Assembly (NCBI GenBank): GCA_008704415.1
Contig: VXIS01000563.1
Span: 1 to 17,121 of the forward strand
Reading direction: 5' to 3'
Source of the DNA: Sphaerosporella brunnea
Lineage: Eukaryota > Ascomycota > Pezizomycetes > Pezizales > Pyronemataceae
DNA: 17,121 nt
The notes below the pieces were generated by a model. The model was given only the letters and a program-made list of their open reading frames with translations. It ran no database searches and had not been told where the DNA came from. A program made the translations under genes and the position numbers. Numbering within the stretch: the first letter of the stretch is position 1; each line of letters opens with the position of its first letter. Shown piece after piece: positions 1 through 10,190 of this stretch.

Positions 1-450
1 GCGAGATTGTTCGGATGGGTAACGGGTTGGTTGAGCAGCAAGCTTGTTGCGGAGCTGGAGGATCCAGGTCCTCAACTCCTCCGGCTTGCTACCATCGAAG
101 GTGGGGGCATCGGGGAACCCTCCTGACTGACCACCACCTTCTGGGTTCTCACGAACCTGGGCAGCGGCGATAGCCAGGACCTGGTTTAGCTGGGCCGTAG
201 TAGCGGTAAGTGCGGTGCGGGCTGGATCACGCTCGATCTGAGTGGTTTGAAGTTCGGCACGCGCCTCTTCCAGTTCTTCCTCCAAGTTTGGAGGTTCTTC
301 GCAGGCTAGGAGTTGCTGAGCCATATGGGTGAAATCGATCAGGCGTTGGTCGCGTTCTTCCTGAGGAAAGCCTTCTGGGGGTGCTTGTGCACCTGTTTCG
401 ATGGCTGCCCACAGGTCGGCAGGGACCCGGAGGTCGTGATAGGTGGCCAT
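1..450 (-). CDS. Retrotransposon Gag-like protein, N-terminal part (runs off left edge)
   Basis: An open minus-strand frame of 150 codons starts at the ATG at 450-448 and continues past base 1 without a stop. The protein begins MATYHDLRVPADLW, then has an acidic coiled-coil-like stretch (NLEEELEEARAEL) and a motif near residues 113-135 containing DAPTFDGSKPEELRTW, which resembles the start of the retrotransposon Gag domain of fungal Ty3-like elements. Gag would form the virus-like particle that packages element RNA. The ATG lies 61 bp inside the LTR at 511-868, the position expected for the first gene of an LTR element. The capsid core, zinc knuckle and any pol gene would lie to the left of the window. 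Assignment to Ty3 rather than another LTR group is inference, because no polymerase is visible. The visible part has no stop or frameshift. Confidence 0.72.
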   Translation of the reverse strand, partial: MATYHDLRVPADLWAAIETGAQAPPEGFPQEERDQRLIDFTHMAQQLLACEEPPNLEEELEEARAELQTTQIERDPARTALTATTAQLNQVLAIAAAQVRENPEGGGQSGGFPDAPTFDGSKPEELRTWILQLRNKLAAQPTRYPSEQSR

Positions 451-510
451 GGTGGAACGGGGGACGAGGTGATAGAACGAGTAGGTTGGGCTTTGGTGGA
501 CTGAACCTAG

Positions 511-868
511 TGTAACGGAGAGGGTCGAGAACAGACTGGAGGGGCCCAAGGTACTCGCGTACAGAGGGGGCAAGAACAAGAGCAGGAATAAGATCCAAAG
601 GCAGGACAAGAGGCGCGACGCGCACGGTCAGGATTCAGATTGGAACGAAGGTACTCAGATTGACATACGAAGGTTCAGTAAAGAGGAAAAGGAAAACAAA
701 CAACAAAGCGGAAGCGAAGGCCCCTTATAGCACTCACGTGATCGCGGTGCCCCGCGCCACGTGGTAGCCGAACATAACCTCGGCTCGGAGCCACCCCACC
801 TAGCCTCCCTACAGAGCCTCATCACGACACCACAAACAACCCCCACTTCCGAACCTCGTCACGTGACA
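511..868 (-). mobile_element. 5' LTR of the minus-strand retrotransposon (LTR1)
   Basis: Read on the minus strand, this 358-bp block starts TGTCACGTGAC and ends CCGTTACA, giving TG..CA termini with an inverted TGT/ACA. It lies directly upstream of gag. It contains a TATA-like TATAAGG near 725-731, a pyrimidine-rich stretch after it, and three CACGTG hexamers (735-740, 758-763, 860-865). The same ends, TGTCACG and CCGTTACA, occur in the solo LTR at 13303-13591, which supports both boundaries. The leader 451-510 lies between LTR and gag; I could not identify a convincing primer-binding site in it. If 868 is the outer edge, the 5-bp target duplication would be accat (869-873), whose partner is outside the window. 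Confidence 0.65.
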
Positions 869-950
869 ACCATCCACGGAGGGGTAAATCTGAGAACAGC
901 AAATGAATCAGCATCCTTTGAAGCCTTAGATCTGAGAGTTCTAGCCGATT

Positions 951-2310
951 TCATTGAGAGTAAAAGCCGGTAGCTTCGTCGGAAAACTCCATCCAAACTC
1001 GCGCCGTGACATTGACGGTCTGCACCACCGACTCAAGCACCTCGTTGACCAGATCGATGTGTGGAATCAATATCTCGGTATTGGCGCATGAAAGCTGGAC
1101 GAATTTGAGGTCAGGCCGTCGGTCAAGGAGTTTATCCAACAAAGAAACCTCGGAGCTGATTTTGCAGTTCCACAGCGTCCGCAGGAGGTCCACAAAATAC
1201 GCCGCGGGGGAGGTAAAAGAGGAGCAGTCCTCGCAATCCATGCTCTCCATATCAAACATGGTGGATAAATTGACAACATCGCTCTCGGTCGATCCTCCAG
1301 CAGCAGCGGCAGCAGCGGAAGCACGAGCAGCTACACCAGTGTCTTCAGCTGCCCGGGGGACAATGCCAGGGTGGGTACTCAGCGCAGCGGCCCACACCGC
1401 CTCGTTGTGGATGTCCACTACTATTGCGTGCTTGTGGATGCGCGTTGCGGACTCGGCGGAAACACCGGCTTCACCCATCGCACGGATGAACAAGTCCACC
1501 TCTGTGCTGGCGATATCGTGTGCTGAGGTGAACGACTTTTGGAGCAGCTTTTCAACGTCTTCCGGCGCGGTCACGAGCGCTTGCAAGCGCTGCAGCGTTC
1601 CGAGATAGGACTTCACCTGGGCCGTTTTATCCATTGGGACGGAAGACATAATCTCCGCGTTGTTGAGCACGATGCTCATAGGTTCCCTGCCGATGTGGAA
1701 ACCCTTTGACACTGCCGCTCGAAGTACGGCGAGGACCTCGGCCTTGAGTTAATGGGGGGCAAGAATGGTATCCTAATCCACGAGCTGTACGAGGACAGCA
1801 GTTGGCTCGGCAGCAAAGAGCTCGGCCCGGAACGCAGCCATGCGAGGCGGGTCCATGCTGTGGTCCGTTTCGAGTTCGAGTTCGAATGCATAGTACTTGC
1901 TCGCCGCCTCCGAGACGGTGACCACCGACGCATCTTTGGCGATTAAAGATACGAGAGGCAGATAACCGTCAGCCAGGCGGTAGAGAGAGGCGATGAAGTC
2001 GAGCTTTGCCGGAACTGTCTGCCCCTCAGCGAGGGAAGAAAGAACTTGGATGGATACGCCAAGGCTCCTAGTTTCTCGGAGCTGCTCTTCAAATATATCC
2101 AGGACCCTCTGATAGAGCTCTCCAGGGAGGAGCTCCCCAACAAGTTTGGGGATGAGACCGACATCCGCGTCGGTCAAACGGCGGTCAGGGTTCTGTCGAT
2201 AGGTATCAGCGCGATAAGATTGCAGCAACGAGAGAAACTGGTAAAATTGAAGAGGCGGCAGCGCTCACGAGGGGTTGAGAGGGCACACTCAATGAGGTCA
2301 CTTCAGCCAT
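951..2310 (-). CDS. TcA-like toxin-complex subunit, N-terminal fragment (VRP1-type region), with two candidate introns
   Basis: A minus-strand gene of three inferred exons: 2310-2239, 2192-1791 and 1742-951, about 421 residues. Exon 3 carries the signature I recognise from TcA and Salmonella plasmid VRP1 proteins: TSPAAYFVDLLRTL (about 1176-1222), LLDRRPDLKFVQLSC and then IDLVNEVLESVV (about 1035-1135). An alanine-rich low-complexity insert (about 1300-1340) precedes it. Within one frame the only stops upstream of 951 are a TAG and a TAA, and both fall inside the 48-bp candidate intron 1743-1790. The ATG at 2310 becomes in frame with the rest if intron 2193-2238 is removed. Known TcA proteins exceed 2,000 residues and form the pentameric translocation channel. 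This product ends at TGA 951-953, 82 bp before a retrotransposon LTR, so linker, channel and receptor-binding regions are absent here. It is transcribed away from the TcB/TcC-like gene. It may be a truncated relic or a shorter domesticated gene. Confidence 0.68.
1743..1790 (-). other. Candidate spliceosomal intron 2 of the TcA-like gene
   Basis: This 48-bp segment begins GTACAG, contains TTAAC shortly before the end and finishes TCAAG on the minus strand. It holds both in-frame stop codons that would otherwise interrupt the TcA-like frame, and its length is a multiple of three. The flanking frames join without shift. The alternative is that these are two nonsense mutations in a pseudogene. 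Confidence 0.45.
2193..2238 (-). other. Candidate spliceosomal intron 1 of the TcA-like gene
   Basis: This 46-bp segment begins GTTTCT, has a branch-like CTGAT and ends CGACAG on the minus strand. Removing it joins the 24-codon first exon, starting at ATG 2310, in phase 0 to the TcA-like frame at NPDRRLTD. The length is typical of short fungal introns. The 5' site is weak, so this is inference from reading frame and splice-like signals. Confidence 0.45.
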
Positions 2311-3171
2311 ATTACCATTGAGCAAGAATCGTTATTTGGGATACAGTGAGTCCGCCCGTGGGCAATCCGGATCTGTATTTATTGATTCTTGTTCGATTCA
2401 CAAGGAAGCATAAAGTTTTGAAGTGTTGTGGAACACCGGCCTGGCTCAACGGGAAATAAAAACCATAAATGCCATGGATTCGACGATACAAATATCATAG
2501 CGTACCTAATGCCACGGGAGTCAGGCACTACTAGAGTTGTGTGGCACTGACGCTTAATTTTGACCGCCCATAATGGTACTCCATTTCCGCAAAAAACGTC
2601 ATTGCAAACCTGCATGAAGAAAATGCCAGCTGAAGCTGAAGATTAGAGCTGCGGATTCGTATGCATCTCCTGGTACTGCAGTGTTTTGCCGTGCAGACGT
2701 TGATTGGGTGCGTAACCTTGTTTCCAGCATAAAACTGCCGATTTCCCAAACATTCCTTGCTTTCGCATTTAGGTGCAGCAGAGACAACCCCGCCCCCACC
2801 AAACATCATCAGCACGCTATACAAAAAGCATATCTTGGCCTCACTTGGGGTTGGAGGTGGCATATCATCGTGTTCCGGCATTGGTACATTTGGGTTTGTA
2901 CCAATACGCTCTAACCCCACAGTCTTAAGCTATTGGCTTATTTTTGTGCATAGGGGGCAGGTCATAGTGTAACACCAGAGAAGTAACGTCGGTAGTAACA
3001 TCAACAAAGCCTTCTGCTGTTGTGAAGCAGATAGAATCAAGCACCCATTTTCTCCTTCTGAACCGATCGTCGCCATCCGTATTATCACCAATAAAAACAA
3101 CCTGAGAAACAGACAGAAACAAAACTAAAAGGAGCAAAAACAAAAGTTATCGAGAAAAAAAACCCCCAAAG
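2311..3171. promoter_or_regulatory. Divergent intergenic region between TcA-like and TcB/C-like genes
   Basis: This 861-bp stretch separates the two head-to-head toxin-like genes and would have to hold both promoters. ATTGG (a reverse CCAAT) occurs near 2703-2707 and 2932-2936. The 60 bp before ATG 3172 are very A-rich with no intervening ATG, and the start context caaagATGG is a good eukaryotic initiation context. No confident TATA box was picked out. A minus-strand reading frame at 2531-2920 is open but unlike any family I know and is not called as a gene. Confidence 0.4.
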
Positions 3172-4164
3172 ATGGTTCTTACTCCGCAAGCGCTGAAATC
3201 TGCAATGTCCTACAACCCCAACCCTCAGGATACATTGGCGGAGGGAGTGGGGGCTTCATCCTCTATTTTGGGAAGTCGTGATGGCGGAGTTGGAGGAGCA
3301 GCCAGCTTCCCGGGCGCCGCGATGAATCAGTGGTCCGGCAATACCCTCGCCAGGGAAAAAGCCGACGTGAAAGCTGTCACCGGTTCCATGTCCTTCACAA
3401 TCCCAATGCACACCTCCCCGGGCCGCAGCCAATTCGGACCTTCTTTGTCTCTCACGTACGATTCCAGGGCGGGAAGTGGGCCATTCGGTCAAGGTTGGCA
3501 GTTATCGGTCGATTCCATCTCTCGCAAGACCACGAAGCGGATCCCTCTTTACGACGACGGATTCGACAACACCAAAGTGTGTGTGATTTCGTCTGCCACC
3601 GAGGATTTGGTCCCCAACACCACCAACAGGAGTGGTGCTGCAGCGGTGGATGAGAGACTTGTTGAGAGTTTTCTAGTCCGCCGGTACCGTCTCCGCACCG
3701 AGTCAGCCACCCCGCCGATGAGCATCGAGAAGTGGACCAGCGTCGACGACCGCAGCGATGTGCACTGGCGCACCATCTCCTCCGATAGCACCACTACCGT
3801 TTTCGGACGAACCAATAATTCACGGATCTTGGACCATGAAATTCCGAACAACTCGAGGCGGATCTTTTCCTGGCTGATCTGCGAGACCTACGATACCAAA
3901 GGCAACCACATTGTCTTCACTTACAAGTTCGAGGACGCCTCAGGAGTGGCTTTGGATATAGCCTGCAAGCAGTTTCGAGACGAAGCTGTACGTGGAAGAC
4001 AGAGGTACTTGAAGTCCATCAAGTACGGGAATCGAAAGCCGAACAGGGATTTAGTCACATGGCTACTATTGGAAAACGAACAAAACAACTGGATGTTCAA
4101 AGTCGTCTTCGACTACGGCGAGTACAGCATTTCCTCACCCACGACCCAGGAAGCCACAGTGTAG
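3172..4164 (+). other. SpvB-like N-terminal domain segment of the TcB/C fusion
   Basis: This open stretch of 330 codons contains a glycine-rich lead, then TGSMSFTIPMHTSPGRS and FGPSLSLTYDSRAG near residues 67-103. These are hallmark patterns of the SpvB N-terminal domain of Tc toxin B subunits. The motif SGPFGQGWQLS follows. The segment ends at TAG 4162-4164, but SpvB-like sequence (DPFSVYSSGFEVRTY) resumes in the same frame directly after it. No signal peptide is evident, in keeping with bacterial TcB proteins. Confidence 0.82.
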
Positions 4165-4489
4165 ACAGCCCGCAAAGACCCGTTCTCAGTCTATAGCAGC
4201 GGTTTCGAAGTGCGAACCTATCGTCTGTGCAGATGGGTTCTCAGGTTCCACCATCTCCCAGAACGGTTGGGGGGGCGGCAGGATTGCTTGGTGTCTTCGA
4301 CCGCATTTGAATACGACGAATCGCCAGGCGGTTCTTTGCTTAAATCCTGTACGCCTTGGGGTCACGTGCCGACTGGAGTTTCTGACTACACTAGTCAATC
4401 TCGACCACCCATGGAGTTTGAGTACAGCACCATACCCGAGCTTTCAACCCTGCAGGCGATACAAGTGGATACGGCGGACCTGATGGGTC

Positions 4490-5307
4490 TGCCAGGAGTC
4501 ACCTCCCGCCAGACCCAGTGGCTCGATCTGGATGGCGAAGGCACTCCTGGATTGCTCATTCAATTGGAGGGAGGTGGGTGGTATTACCAGCGCAACGAAA
4601 GCCCCGTAGCCACTGGTGCTTTATCCGGTACTGCATTCGGGCCCGCAAAGCAGCTTGGTGCCATGCCAAGCGCAGCCCAGGGGAAGCTGGGGGCAAACTG
4701 CTTCTTTGAGGACGTGGACGGCAACGGCCGCCTAGACTTTATCTGCGTCGGCACTACCGAGAATACCTGCGGATACTACGAGCGCGTCGAAGACGACGGA
4801 TGGACTAACTTTGTGCTGTTTCCGTCCGTGCCTTCAATTGATATCCTGGGGTCCCTCTCGACCACTAAACGGATTGATCTCACCGTGGCCGGCCACGCCG
4901 ACATCCTTCAACTGGCCGGCAAAGTCAACGATGACCTTGTTTGGTTTCCGTCTCTTGCCGGCAATGGGTTCGGGCCAGAGAGGCGAACCCAGCGTGACAG
5001 GAACGGCCCCAGATGTTTGGTAGGAAATGAAGGCCAGTCGGGCGTTTACGTAGCCGACGTGTCTGGCGACAGCCTGGCAGGCGTGGTCCAAGTCCGCAAC
5101 GGCGACATTTGCTATTGGCCAAACATGGGGCACGGCAAGTTCGGAAACAAGGTAGTCATGGACAACGCACCGCTGATAGATCGGGAGGATCAATTCTCCC
5201 ACAACCGAGTTCGGATGGCAGATGTCGATGGATCGGGGTTCACGGCGTTTCTCTATCTGCCTCCAGCTGGCGGAGTCGTTGTCTACTTCAACCTATCCGG
5301 GAATATG
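4490..5307 (+). other. FG-GAP/VCBS-type repeat region of the TcB part
   Basis: Repeated acidic turns are visible: WLDLDGEGTPGLL, FEDVDGNGRLDFICV, VADVSGDSLAGVV and MADVDGSGFTAF, each followed by a beta-strand-like stretch with aromatic residues (WYYQRN, CYWPN). This is the integrin-like beta-propeller repeat found in TcB, where the propeller is the docking surface for TcA. The repeats are free of stops between 4165 and 5307, and the next stop is TAG 5308. Confidence 0.75.
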
Positions 5308-5339
5308 TAGAGCGAAGGACATTTTATCTCGGCATTCCC

Positions 5340-8073
5340 GGCAATGGATTATTTGTCGTCGGTGGAAGCGTTCGACCTCCTCGGACAAGGGACTGCCTGC
5401 TTGTGCTGGACGTCGGCACACGCCGCTGCCGAATCGGGTCCGGCGGGGTCGATGAGTTACATCAACTTTATGGGAGGCCAGAAGCCGCAGCTGCTGACCA
5501 AGTACTCCAACAGGCTGGAAGGCGAAATGACCATCAGCTACACCCCGTCAACCAAGTTTTACCTGCAAGACGAGCCCCGCGGCAAACCGTGGAAGACGCG
5601 ACTGCCACTGCCGGTGCAGTGCGTGGAGAGGAAGACCACCCGCGACACGATTGCCCAGGTTTCATTCACTTCCAGGTACGCCTACCACGACGGATACTAC
5701 GATGGAGTCGAGAGGGAGTTCCGCGGGTTCGGGCTCGTGGAGCAGTGGGACGCCGAGGACATCAGATTCAGCACCGCTACCGGGACCAGGTCCGCGTTTC
5801 TCCAACCCCCCGTGCGTACCAAAAGCTGGTTCCACACGGGCGCCTTCCTCGAGAACGAGAATGCTGCGCTTCCCAATCATGCATTCCCCGTCGAATCTCG
5901 GGAATTGTTGCCCGCCTCAAAAATACCGACGACGACGGTGGACGGCGAGGGTTTGAGAGAAGCTTATCGGGCGCTAAAGGGTATGCCGATCCGGCATGAG
6001 GTTTTCGGTGATGACGGTTCGGCGAACGCAGCGCTGCCTTATCAGGTGACAGAGCAGAACTACGAGGTGGTGGCTCTTTAACAGTCAGCCTCCAGGGTTC
6101 TTACCGGCTGCAATCGGAATCTGCTGCACTGGGAAAACGCAGTTTTCAAAATCGTGCCGCGAGAGGAGTTATCGTACCACTTCGATCGAACGACAGTCCA
6201 TGACCCCAGAATCGAACACCGCATAACTTTGGAGGTCGACAGCTAGGGCAACACCACAAAGTCAGCAGTGGTCAACTATGGTCATACCAACAGCCTTTTG
6301 TTTGATCCACGGGACATCTCCAAGCAAGAAGCGGTCATCATCACGTGCTCGGAATTCGACTACACCAACGCGATAGACACCGAAGATGACTGCTTCTGCA
6401 CGCCGGCACCATCTGAATCGCGGGTCTACCGTATAGGTGGTGTGGGAAAAGGGAGTAAGCGATTTGATTTCGAGACCCTGACGACTGACAACTACGCGTT
6501 TTTCCGCGACGCCACTGACGTGTCCAGCGACGAATGGGAAGAGATGACAACCTCCGGCAATGTTGCAAAAACAAAGGCGTTGCTATTTCGCTCGCGGACT
6601 TATTACAGCCGTGCAGATCAGCAGGGCCGCCTCCCCAAGGGCCGATTAGAGAAGTACTCCACCGGCGATCAAAGCTATGAACTTGTCGTCACGTCAAATC
6701 AGTTATCGGAAAACCTAGTCCGAGGCACAGAGAAGCTCATCCCAGTTAGCGAGCTCAGGGAAACGATGCAGAAAACGGGAGGATACGAAGATTTGGACTC
6801 CAACAACCAATGGTGGATCCCATCCTCTCGCACCTTGTTCATGGGTCCAACGGTGACCGAAGGTTCACACGAATTGCAGGCAGCCCGTAGAAATTTCTAC
6901 ATACCGGTCCGGGAAATCAATCCTTTCGGCAACGCTTCCCACCACCAATATGATGAATACAATCTCCTAATCGTGCGGATCACCGATTGCTTGCAAGATG
7001 TCGTTGCCTTCGAAAACAACTACGCCGCGTTGCAACCTACGATGATTGAAGATTGCAATGGCAATCGGAAATGCAGTACTTTCGATGCTTCCGGGCTGCT
7101 GGTTGGTATTGCGGTTATGGGGAAAGCAACGGGGCCAATTGAAGGCAACAGTTTGGACAGCTTCATTCTTGTTCTCACCGACGACCAATTGGAACACTTT
7201 CTGGAAGATCTCAGCGGAGCGTTCACAAAAGAGTTGTTGGGAGATGCCGGATCTGGAAAGATATGTGATTACGGGCGATACAAGCACAAGAAGTCGAAGG
7301 ATTCGACAATTCTGCCCATATTCGAAGCCGAGATAACTCGCGACGTGCATGCCAACTCCCAACACCCAGAAACTACTCAAATTGCTGTCAAGATAACCTA
7401 CTTGAGTGGGTCTGGGGAGCCAATACAGGAAGCGACCCTTGATGTTCATGGGGCTGGCGAGAGTACCCAGTGGCGCTTCACCGGGTGGGTCATCAAGGAC
7501 AACAAGGGATATCCAGTCAAGCAGTTCCATCCATTCTATGCCCCCTCTCACGACTTTCGGTTCCAATTTGAGGAGAACCTCAAATCGATTGCCCCCGCGG
7601 TTACCTTCTTGCGGGATCCGCTGAACCGTGTCATAGGAACGCTCCATCCGGATTACACCTGGGACAAGGTTCAGTATACGCCCTGGTCGCAAATCGTCTT
7701 CTACACCGGCGATACGGTGTTGATCGATGACCCTGCCAAAGATGAGGACGTTGATGCCTACTTTCGTGCCCTTGACCCAGCGTCATACTTGCCCACGTGG
7801 TATTCGCAGAGGCAAACTAGGTGGGATAAGGACGCAGCTAGGAAGTCCGAAACGTATAGCGATACGCCATCACTGGTCCACCTTGACCCCCTCGCACGGA
7901 CCATCGTGGCAATCACTGCGGACAATAGCCCCATCAAGCAAACGGAGCGGTTTGAATTTGACGTCTGGGGAAACCGCACCTCAACCCGTGACTCGCAGGA
8001 TCGGCTGGTCTCCAAAAGCCACTTCGACATGCAGGGCCGCAAACTGCACGAAGCCACCATGGACAGCGGAGAG
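5340..8073 (+). other. TcdB middle / cocoon region with three internal breaks
   Basis: Frame 1 continues from 5311 to 8073, interrupted only by TAA 6079 and TAG 6244. Recognisable TcdB-like patterns include DLLGQGTACLCW just after 5370, VEREFRGFGLVEQWD near 5707-5757, NPFGNASHHQYDEYNLL near 6920 and the RHS-like DPLNRVIGTLHPDY near 7615. The block 6268-8073 alone is an uninterrupted 602 codons. Known TcB proteins use this region as the wall of the hollow shell. No frameshift was detected here. Confidence 0.75.
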
Positions 8074-8538
8074 TGATGGACACTACCGGACTGTCTGGGG
8101 CGCCCGATGTTGCAATGGACCAGCAGCGGCACGCGCTCCCAAACGATTTACGACGGCCTCGAATGAGTGACCGCGGTCATGTTGCAGGAGAATCCGGACG
8201 GGCCACAGTTAATGATCACAAAGACCGTGTACGGCGAGGCACAGCCGGATGCCGTGCTGCAGAATCTGCGGGGAAGGGTGCACCAAATATTCGACCAGTC
8301 CGGTGTTAGTACCAACCAGAAGTTTGACTTTAAGGGAAACTGCACTCAGTCGACGACCCAATTCGCGGTTGAATACAAACAGGTCTTGGATTGGTCTTCA
8401 GCTGCGGCGGTCCCTCCAGCACTGGAAGGGGTTACCTACACCCAATCGGTCCAGTTTGACGCCATCAACAGGGAATTTAAAGCCACCGCGCCGCACGGCA
8501 GCATCACCCTGCGGAACTACCACGTCCCAGGGAAATTG

Positions 8539-8542
8539 AAAA
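8539..8542 (+). other. Probable site of the single frameshift in the TcB/C-like gene
   Basis: Upstream of this four-A run the toxin-like frame is frame 1; downstream it is frame 2, which carries the RHS-like sequence with YTANSLPSVVEYGNG. Frame 2 has a stop at 8537-8539, so the shift must lie after it and before the frame-1 stop at 8650-8652. A homopolymer length change is the simplest explanation, but the exact base is not proven, and sequencing error is possible. Confidence 0.5.
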
Positions 8543-9613
8543 GCCATTTCACACGCTGTCTCCGTCCTGCAGGTCAACGACTCACCCGAAGAATTGAAAA
8601 CCTACATCTCCAGAATGTCGTACACTGCCAACAGCCTTCCAAGCGTGGTTGAATACGGGAACGGCGCAATCACTCACTATAATTATGACCGCCACACCCT
8701 AAACCTGGCCAACCGGCGAACATGGCGCCAGGACGACGGAACGGTTCTCGAAGCCCTGACAAACAGTTACGGCTGCGTGGAGCGCATCACGCACACGGTC
8801 GACAGTGCCCAACAGGATGTTTACTTCCGCAACAACAAGATCCAGCCTTCACGAGACTTCACGTACAATGCACTCGGACAGCTTACCGAGGCCAGAGGAC
8901 GTGAGCAATTTGATGGCGGACACGGTGGAGGCCGAGGCCTTACACCGTACAGTAGTTCCTCAAGTCAACAGCAGGGAGTGCCGGGCGACGGCAACCAACT
9001 CTGCGAGTATACGGAAACGTATACCTACGATGAGGCCGGCAATATTCTCACCATGCGACATGCGGCATCTGACGATGCGGCCGTCTCAGGGTGGACCCGG
9101 ACCTATCACTACGAGGAGCCAAGCCTGCTAGAGAGCGCAGCGAGCGTCAGGAGCAACAGGTTGAGTAAGACCACGGTGGGCAACGCAACGGAAGCCTATT
9201 GATATGATGACCACGGCTCTGGGAAGCATGGGTGCATGACCTCCATGCTGGGTTACTCCCAGATGGCCAGGGATTTCCTCGACAGGCTCCGTTCCACCGC
9301 GAAGCAAGTGGTCCGGAACTGGGGTACCCCCGAGAGCACTTGGTACGTCTACGACTTTTTCGGCAAACGAGTCCGCAAGATAACCGAACCCGCGACCCCC
9401 GAGCCCACGGGTTCTGAATCATCCACTGCTGCAGCTATGTTGAAAGACACCTGGTACCTCCTATCGTGCGAGATCTTCCGCAGATACACTGGCGACGGCA
9501 CCACCGTCAAACTGGAAAAGATCACGTCGCAGGTGACTGATGCAGCCGACCATGTTCCAATAGTGCTCATAGAATTCCATAGCACGCTCAATATGCACCT
9601 CGTCCGCTATTAG

Positions 9614-9905
9614 ACCAGCGAGAACCTCGAGCTGGACGACCAAGGCGGCGTCTCCTCGTATGAAGAGTATTCCCCTTTCAACGCCACGACCTATCGGGCG
9701 TGCTCCGGAGAGATCGAAGCCCCGAGCGCTTACCAATTCGCGAGCTACAGGCAAGACCTGGAGACGGGACTGTACCACTGCGGTTTGCGTTACTACGCTC
9801 CTTGGCTGGGAAGATGGACTTCACCGGACCCGCTGGGTGACGTGGATGGTCCGAATTTATTTGTTTACGTCAACAATGATTCCGTTAACTTCGACGACCA
9901 CGGGG
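9614..9905 (+). other. RHS repeat-associated core domain
   Basis: The frame after TAG 9611 encodes an RHS core: ELDDQGGVSSYEEYSPF, then DLETGLYHCGLRYYAPW and GRWTSPDPLGDVDGPN (about 9735-9860), ending in VNNDSVNFDDHGG. In known TcC and RHS proteins this core closes the shell and autocleaves the C-terminal toxin with conserved aspartates after the DPxG-containing motif. It is unbroken and in frame with the variable domain, so a core-plus-effector product could be made only if transcription or translation started downstream of 9613. Confidence 0.8.
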
Positions 9906-10190
9906 GATCGATGATGCGCGGGAAACAAGGGAAGGAGGAGGAGGAAAAGGTGCCAACTCCCACTACCACTCCCAAATTTTTGTATTTGCAAGCTGCGCAA
10001 AAAAATATCCCGAAGCCCCAGACAAACCTGGCCACCACCACTACCGCCACTACCACCGTCGCCACCGCAACAGCGAGCACGACAAGTGCAACGTTGTCCC
10101 AGTCAGGAGGAGCAACAAGCACTGCAAGCTCATCGGCGGGTGTAAGTGGTTGGGGAGCGATTTTGCGAACGAGTAGCTCTCCACAGACTG
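9906..10190 (+). other. Low-complexity Thr/Ala/Ser-rich linker between RHS core and effector
   Basis: After the core comes a short charged segment (GKQGKEEEEKV) and then a strongly biased stretch rich in threonine, alanine and serine, encoded by ACC/ACT/GCC/GCA repeats, centred on 10030-10140. It looks like a flexible tether. Such runs are uncommon at this junction in bacterial TcC proteins as far as I know and may reflect expansion in the eukaryotic host. Confidence 0.55.

Noticed and set aside
1006..1608. Plus-strand 200-codon frame opposite the TcA-like gene
   Set aside because: It is a low-complexity mirror of the minus-strand coding sequence, which carries clear TcA motifs.
2531..2920. 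Minus-strand 129-codon frame with several cysteines in the divergent intergenic region
   Set aside because: No signal peptide at the N-terminus, no regular cysteine spacing, no known family, and a shadow frame of similar length on the other strand. Not enough support for a gene.
6967..7692. Minus-strand 241-codon frame inside the TcB-like region
   Set aside because: It is antisense to a 602-codon frame with recognisable TcB sequence and has no family resemblance.
3172..9613. Explaining the eight stops by introns or by a reassigned genetic code
   Set aside because: Toxin-like sequence continues on both sides of each stop without a gap, so introns do not fit. All three stop codons occur inside the frame while neighbouring genes use the same codons as terminators, so reassignment does not fit either.
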